A stretch of 22,065 bases of DNA from Lentisphaeraceae bacterium (lineage in GTDB: Bacteria; Verrucomicrobiota; Kiritimatiellia; RFP12; UBA1067), in NCBI GenBank assembly GCA_004551905.1, contig SFPL01000004.1:1-22065 (forward strand), in the 5' to 3' direction. Made by a program: the position numbers and the translations under genes. Under the pieces are notes generated by a model. The model was not told the origin of the DNA and made no database searches. It saw only the letters and a list, made by a program, of their open reading frames with translations. Positions within the stretch are counted from its first letter, which is position 1; every line of letters begins with the position of its first letter. Below are positions 18,667-22,065 of the stretch, piece by piece.

Positions 18667-19541
18667 TTCACCCTTCCCTTTCCCTTTCTTGTCCTTGCAG
18701 TCTTGCGGACCGACTTCCCCTTCCCCATCCCGAAGAGCCCGAGCGCGGCGCGGAAGTCGGCCGGCAGCGGCGAATGTACGCTGATCTCGGCGTGCGGGTC
18801 GAGCGGGTTCGGCAGCGAAAGCGTGGAAGCGTGCAGCATCTGGCGCGGCACCTGCATGAGGCGCGGGTCGCGCGCGCGCTTGAGCCCGAAGACCCGGTCG
18901 CCCACCACCGGACAGCGCACCGAGGCGAGATGGCGGCGGATCTGGTTGGTGCGGCCGGTCTCGATGCGCACCCTGAGGAAGCAGGCGCCGTCGCCCTGCA
19001 TCTCGCGCGTCACGAGGGAGACCGCGCTCTCGCCGTCCAGCTCCGCGTCGATCTTCTGGTGCTGGTATTTGAACTCGCCCGCGCCGATCGCGTGGTAGGT
19101 CTTGGACACCCGCCGCGTCCTGAACACCTCCACCGCCGCCTCGCGCGCCGCCTCGGTCTTCGCGAAAAGCACGCAGCCGGTGGTATCGCGGTCGAGTCGG
19201 TGCACCGCCACGAGCAGGGGCAGCCCCTCCTGCTCGCGCAGAATCGACTCCGCCGAACGCCCCTCGCCGCAGGTGACAACCCCAGCCGGCTTGTCGCAGA
19301 CGAGGTAGTTCGCGTCGGACCACAGGACGCGCACATGGAACTTGACCGGAGCCTTCGGCACCGCCTTCGACGTCTCGACCTCGTCCCCGCCCCTAAGCGC
19401 GAAGCCGGCGATCCAGACGCACTTGCGGTTCACCCACGCACGCCGGCCGTCGATGATCTCCTTCGCGGCGCGGCGCGAAAGCTTCAGCTTCGCGGCGAGG
19501 AAGTCCTGCAGCCGCTTCGGGTCATCGGGGCCGACTCTCAT
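18663..19541 (-). CDS. RluA-family pseudouridine synthase with S4 domain
   Basis: A 292-residue RNA pseudouridine synthase. An S4-type RNA-binding domain occupies about residues 8-58 (LQDFLAAKLKLSRRAAKEIIDGRRAWVN). The catalytic domain has the RluA motif HRLDRDTTG (114-122) with catalytic D117. VRIETGRTNQIRRHLA and GDRVFG follow. The C-terminal tail is Lys/Arg-rich, probably contacting RNA. Start and stop both form 4-nt ATGA overlaps, with the PAS-domain gene upstream and the fucosidase downstream. The exact rRNA or tRNA position modified cannot be told from sequence alone, so no specific rlu symbol is given. Confidence 0.92.
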   Translation of the reverse strand: MRVGPDDPKRLQDFLAAKLKLSRRAAKEIIDGRRAWVNRKCVWIAGFALRGGDEVETSKAVPKAPVKFHVRVLWSDANYLVCDKPAGVVTCGEGRSAESILREQEGLPLLVAVHRLDRDTTGCVLFAKTEAAREAAVEVFRTRRVSKTYHAIGAGEFKYQHQKIDAELDGESAVSLVTREMQGDGACFLRVRIETGRTNQIRRHLASVRCPVVGDRVFGLKRARDPRLMQVPRQMLHASTLSLPNPLDPHAEISVHSPLPADFRAALGLFGMGKGKSVRKTARTRKGKGRVK

Positions 19542-20251
19542 GTCTTGAGCAGACTCCCCACGACGCCGACGGTCTTGCGCGCGACCTGGTTGGGGGCGAG
19601 GACGACCTCGACCTCCTCCTCGACGCCGTCGTCGCCCTCGGCGACGATTCCCGTCACCGTGCGCTCGCCGGCGAGAGCCTTGCGGAAGTTCTCCGGCAGC
19701 GGATCGTCGTTCATGAAATCCGAGAACAACTTCGCCTTCGCCTCTTCCTCGTCGGAGAGGCCGAACATCTCGAGGAACGCCTGGTTCACCTCCTGGATCC
19801 TACCCTCGGCGTCGCAGGCGAAGAGCGCGGCCTGCGAGAGCGCGAACGCGTTGGCGCGCGTCTTGTAAGAAGTCATGATCTCGCGCCGGCGCTCGATGTT
19901 GCGCACGGTGAAGACGAGGTCGCCGGGATTCATGAGGTCGATCACCGACACCGTCACCTCGCAGGCGAACTTGGCGCCGGCCTTGTTGACGCCGTAGGCG
20001 TTCACCATCACGCGATGGTCGCCCTCGATGCCGTGGCGGATGCGCTGCACCACCTCGGGACGCAGCCCGGGGATGAGCGTCGAAACCGGCTGGTCCAGGA
20101 GCTCGTCGAGGTCGCGCCCGAAGTGCTCAACCGCCCGCGGGTTCACGTCGAGGATATGCCCGTTGGGGTCGGCGATGATTACGGCGTCGTACATTCCCGT
20201 CAGAAACTGGCGGAAAAGCGAGCGGCGGTCTTTAGGAACAAAGAGTGACAT
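19538..20251 (-). CDS. Two-PAS-domain protein without an output domain
   Basis: A 237-residue soluble protein made of two PAS domains: about 12-122 (GMYDAVIIADPNGHILDVNPRAVEHFG) and about 132-235 (ALFACDAEGRIQEVNQAFLEMFGL). The connecting FTVRNIERRREI resembles the helix that usually leads into a kinase or cyclase, but none follows. It may bind a ligand and act on a partner protein. The ATG at 20251 is 7 nt after a TATAAT box, so its own mRNA would be nearly leaderless, and it lies 18 nt after queA. The 3' end overlaps the pseudouridine synthase by ATGA. Confidence 0.87.
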   Translation of the reverse strand: MSLFVPKDRRSLFRQFLTGMYDAVIIADPNGHILDVNPRAVEHFGRDLDELLDQPVSTLIPGLRPEVVQRIRHGIEGDHRVMVNAYGVNKAGAKFACEVTVSVIDLMNPGDLVFTVRNIERRREIMTSYKTRANAFALSQAALFACDAEGRIQEVNQAFLEMFGLSDEEEAKAKLFSDFMNDDPLPENFRKALAGERTVTGIVAEGDDGVEEEVEVVLAPNQVARKTVGVVGSLLKT

Positions 20252-20258
20252 ACTGCGG

Positions 20259-20267
20259 ATTATACCA
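20259..20267 (-). promoter_or_regulatory. Extended -10 promoter of the PAS-rluA-fucosidase run
   Basis: TGGTATAAT (hexamer 20264-20259) is squeezed into the 18 nt between the queA stop and the PAS-gene ATG, leaving CCGCAGT (7 nt) to the start codon. The small gap rules out a usual leader. No -35 is evident. Confidence 0.72.
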
Positions 20268-20269
20268 AA

Positions 20270-21382
20270 TCAGACTATGAGCATGCAATCGCCATAGGAA
20301 AAAAACATGTACCCCTCCCGGACCGCCATCGCGTAGGCGCAGAGGATCCGCTCGCGGCCGGCGAGCGCCGAAACCATCATCAGCAGCGTCGACTGCGGCA
20401 GGTGGAAGTTGGTGAGCATCGCGTCGCAGACGCGGAACCGGTAGGGCGGACGGATGAAGATGTCGCTCGCGCCGCTCCCGGCCGCCACCACGCCCTCGCC
20501 GCCGTCCGCCGCCACCGCGGCCGCCACCGTCTCGAGCGTGCGCACCGTGGTGGAGCCGACGCAAAACACCCTGCCGCCGCGCGCCTTGCACTCGTTGACC
20601 GCCGCCGCCGTCTCGGGCGGCACCGTGAACGCCTCGAAGTCCATGTGGTGGTCCTCGATGTTCTCGGCCTTCACCGGACGGAACGTGCCCGGCCCGACGT
20701 GCAGCGTCACCGCGACACGCCGCACCCCCTTCGCCTCGAGCGCGGCGAAGATCTCCGGCGTGAAGTGGAGCCCGGCGGTCGGCGCGGCTACCGACCCCAC
20801 CTCGCGCGCGTAGATGGTCTGATAGCGCTCACGGTCCTCGAGCTCCTCCTCGCGAGTGCCCTCGCGCTTCACGTAGGGCGGCACCGGGATGCGCCCGAAC
20901 TCGTCCAGCAGCTCCATCAGCGGACGCCCGCACTCGAACTCGACCCTCCACATGCCGATGCCGCCGAGCGGCTTCAGAAGCCTCGTCTTCAGTTCGCCAT
21001 TAGGACCAAACACCGCTACCTGGCCCTCGCGGCACTTCCGTCCCGAGCCGATCATGCAGTTCCAGCGGAGCGAGCCCGTGTCCGCCGCCATGTCCGGGAT
21101 GTCCGAGTCCGCGTCCATCGGCGCGGCGTTGACCATCAGCAGCTCGACCGCGCCGTGCGTATCGGGCCACTCGCCCACGAGCCGCGCCGGAAAGACCTTG
21201 GTGTCGTTGACCACCAGCAGGTCGTCCGGCGTCATGTACTCAACGATGTCGGCGATGTGCCGGTGCTCGAGCATGCCGGTGTCGCGGTGGAGCACCATCA
21301 TGCGCTCGGTGCCGCGCCGCTCGGCGGGGTGCTGGGCGATGAGCCGCTCGGGAAGCGGGTACCAGAACTGTCGTGTCTTCAT
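20270..21382 (-). CDS. queA: S-adenosylmethionine:tRNA ribosyltransferase-isomerase QueA
   Basis: A 370-residue QueA, which transfers and isomerises the ribosyl moiety of SAM onto preQ1-tRNA to give epoxyqueuosine. Family landmarks are LPERLIAQHPAERRGTERMMVL, DLLVVNDTKVFPARL, YQTIYAREVGSVAAPTAGLHFTP, HVGPGTFRPVKAENIEDHHMDFE and CVGSTTVRTLE. SGASDIFIRPPYRFRVCDAMLTNFHLPQSTLLMMVSALAG follows. Length is typical. The ATG at 21382 has GGAG close upstream. The GH127 remnant ends 11 nt upstream, so queA is probably expressed from that gene's promoter. With the QueD-like protein at 444, it is one of two possible queuosine genes here. Confidence 0.96.
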   Translation of the reverse strand: MKTRQFWYPLPERLIAQHPAERRGTERMMVLHRDTGMLEHRHIADIVEYMTPDDLLVVNDTKVFPARLVGEWPDTHGAVELLMVNAAPMDADSDIPDMAADTGSLRWNCMIGSGRKCREGQVAVFGPNGELKTRLLKPLGGIGMWRVEFECGRPLMELLDEFGRIPVPPYVKREGTREEELEDRERYQTIYAREVGSVAAPTAGLHFTPEIFAALEAKGVRRVAVTLHVGPGTFRPVKAENIEDHHMDFEAFTVPPETAAAVNECKARGGRVFCVGSTTVRTLETVAAAVAADGGEGVVAAGSGASDIFIRPPYRFRVCDAMLTNFHLPQSTLLMMVSALAGRERILCAYAMAVREGYMFFSYGDCMLIV

Positions 21383-21393
21383 TTCTCCAGGAA

Positions 21394-21840
21394 TCAGGTC
21401 TGCATTTCGTTGCCGGGCTTGCGGTTGCCCCAGAGGCTGTACGGAACGAGCAAAAGCCCGTTTGACGCACACAGGGCCGGAAACTTCTTGTCGCCGATGG
21501 CGAACGCCTCCACCGCGAAAGTCGCGTCCGCCGGCAGCTTGGCGTCGATGAGCCCGCCCGCGTTGTCGGCCCCTTCCGCGCAGTAGACGATCGGACCGCG
21601 CTCCACGGCGAGACGCCCGCGGTCGGCGGCGACCTTCTCGTTCGCGCGGATGCCGCCATTGAGGTGCAGCTTCGCGGAGCACGTCTTCAACGTCACGAGC
21701 CGGTTGGTCTCAAGCCGGTCGAACCAGAAGCCGTGCGTGAGGCGCACCTTGGTCTTCTCCGCGTTACGGATCGGATAGTCGCCGAAAGCGGATACCGCAA
21801 CGGCCAGCGCGGCGATCGCCAGTATCGTTCCCCTGTTCAT
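21394..21840 (-). pseudogene. Internally deleted remnant of a GH127 (DUF1680) beta-L-arabinofuranosidase
   Basis: A 148-residue reading frame joining two ends of a protein normally over 600 residues. Residues 1-20 are a signal peptide (cleavage near AFG). Residues 27-53 match the GH127 N-terminus (VRLTHGFWFDRLETNRLVT). From about 63 the sequence is that of the C-terminal domain (RANEKVAADRGRLAVERGPIVYCAEGADN, ending GLLLVPYSLWGNRKPGNEMQT). The whole catalytic (alpha/alpha)6 barrel is missing. The frame ends at TGA where family members have Trp. Read through, it continues W-F-L-E-K to a stop that overlaps the queA ATG as ATGA, the junction type used by its neighbours. So a second nonsense mutation is likely. 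Activity is not expected. Confidence 0.75.
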
Positions 21841-21909
21841 CTATGCATCTTCACGTTCTGTGTTTTAAGGAATCATGGACGGCGCAGTCGCGCGCATGGT
21901 TTTGCCCGG

Positions 21910-21949
21910 TCTCACTGGCGCGTATTATACCATATTCGCCTCAGTGAGA
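21910..21949 (-). promoter_or_regulatory. Extended -10 promoter inside a dyad, upstream of the GH127 remnant and queA
   Basis: TGGTATAATACGC (hexamer 21929-21924) is flanked by inverted arms TCTCACT (21910-21916) and AGTGAGA (21943-21949). Inner GGCG/CGCC pairs lie at 21917-21920 and 21937-21940. The dyad centre is at the upstream edge of the -10, where a bound repressor would block polymerase. Unlike other extended -10 sites here, this one leaves a leader of about 77 nt. No strong ribosome-binding site precedes the ATG at 21840. Confidence 0.6.
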
Positions 21950-22005
21950 TTACGGTGCGGACGAAATCAAATCTGCCGCGGTAGATGCCGCAGAGCCTTT
22001 CACCC

Positions 22006-22065
22006 TGAAATCCGCCGCGCTGTGACTATGCGCATAGCCGCATACTCACAGAAAGACGGATTTTA
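22006..22065. repeat. Long inverted repeat at the right edge
   Basis: An inner stem of 13 positions (22020-22032 with 22039-22051, 12 pairing) closes a 6-nt loop, CATAGC. Outer arms, TGAAATCCGCC (22006-22016) and GACGGATTTTA (22055-22065), pair at about 9 of 11. The structure may continue past the window. It could be a terminator of the upstream transcript, a mobile palindromic unit or a binding site. Confidence 0.6.

Overview
The window is GC-rich, densely packed bacterial chromosome, and every gene I can support lies on the minus strand, so transcription runs from high to low coordinates. Rubrerythrin with a PerR-type regulator, a D-lactate-type dehydrogenase, a polyferredoxin-like protein, a secreted fucosidase, the remnant of a GH127 enzyme, a FadL-type outer-membrane protein and the yceD-rpmF-plsX block together suggest a Gram-negative, glycan-degrading anaerobe. 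My best guess is a gut-type member of the Verrucomicrobiota/Kiritimatiellota. That is inference from gene content and base composition, because no rRNA is present.

Layout in the direction of transcription. (1) 22065-17275: a long inverted repeat at the window edge, a promoter inside a dyad, the remnant of a GH127 beta-L-arabinofuranosidase, queA, a two-PAS protein with its own promoter, an RluA-type pseudouridine synthase and a secreted GH29 fucosidase. (2) 17248-15763: a canonical promoter, a leader with a dyad, and a FadL-like porin. (3) 15689-8252: an extended -10 promoter, then yceD (DUF177), rpmF, plsX, leuS, an M20 peptidase and a GAF/AAA+/Fis sigma-54 activator. (4) 8242-4263: an apparently leaderless operon of a 142-residue membrane protein, a Na/phosphate symporter with a PhoU-like tail, a PhoB-like response regulator and a PhoR-like kinase. 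(5) 4184-2253: a 4Fe-4S protein and a D-2-hydroxyacid dehydrogenase. (6) 2183-1: PerR, rubrerythrin, a QueD-like protein and a ZIP metal transporter cut by the window edge. Adjacent genes often overlap by ATGA, GTGA or TAATG, which suggests translational coupling.

Most of the gene content is ordinary. The unusual signals are these. leuS carries a 98-bp imperfect palindrome in frame, plus two short tandem repeats. The ferredoxin-like gene carries a smaller in-frame hairpin with the same 14-nt core. Several extended -10 promoters (TGGTATAAT) sit only 7-8 nt before the ATG, so the mRNAs should be leaderless. The response regulator has lost about a dozen residues of its winged helix. The GH127 gene has lost its whole catalytic middle. 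The palindromic coding inserts are the best candidate for something undescribed. They resemble in concept the Rickettsia palindromic elements, but whether they form a family can only be settled by searching related genomes.
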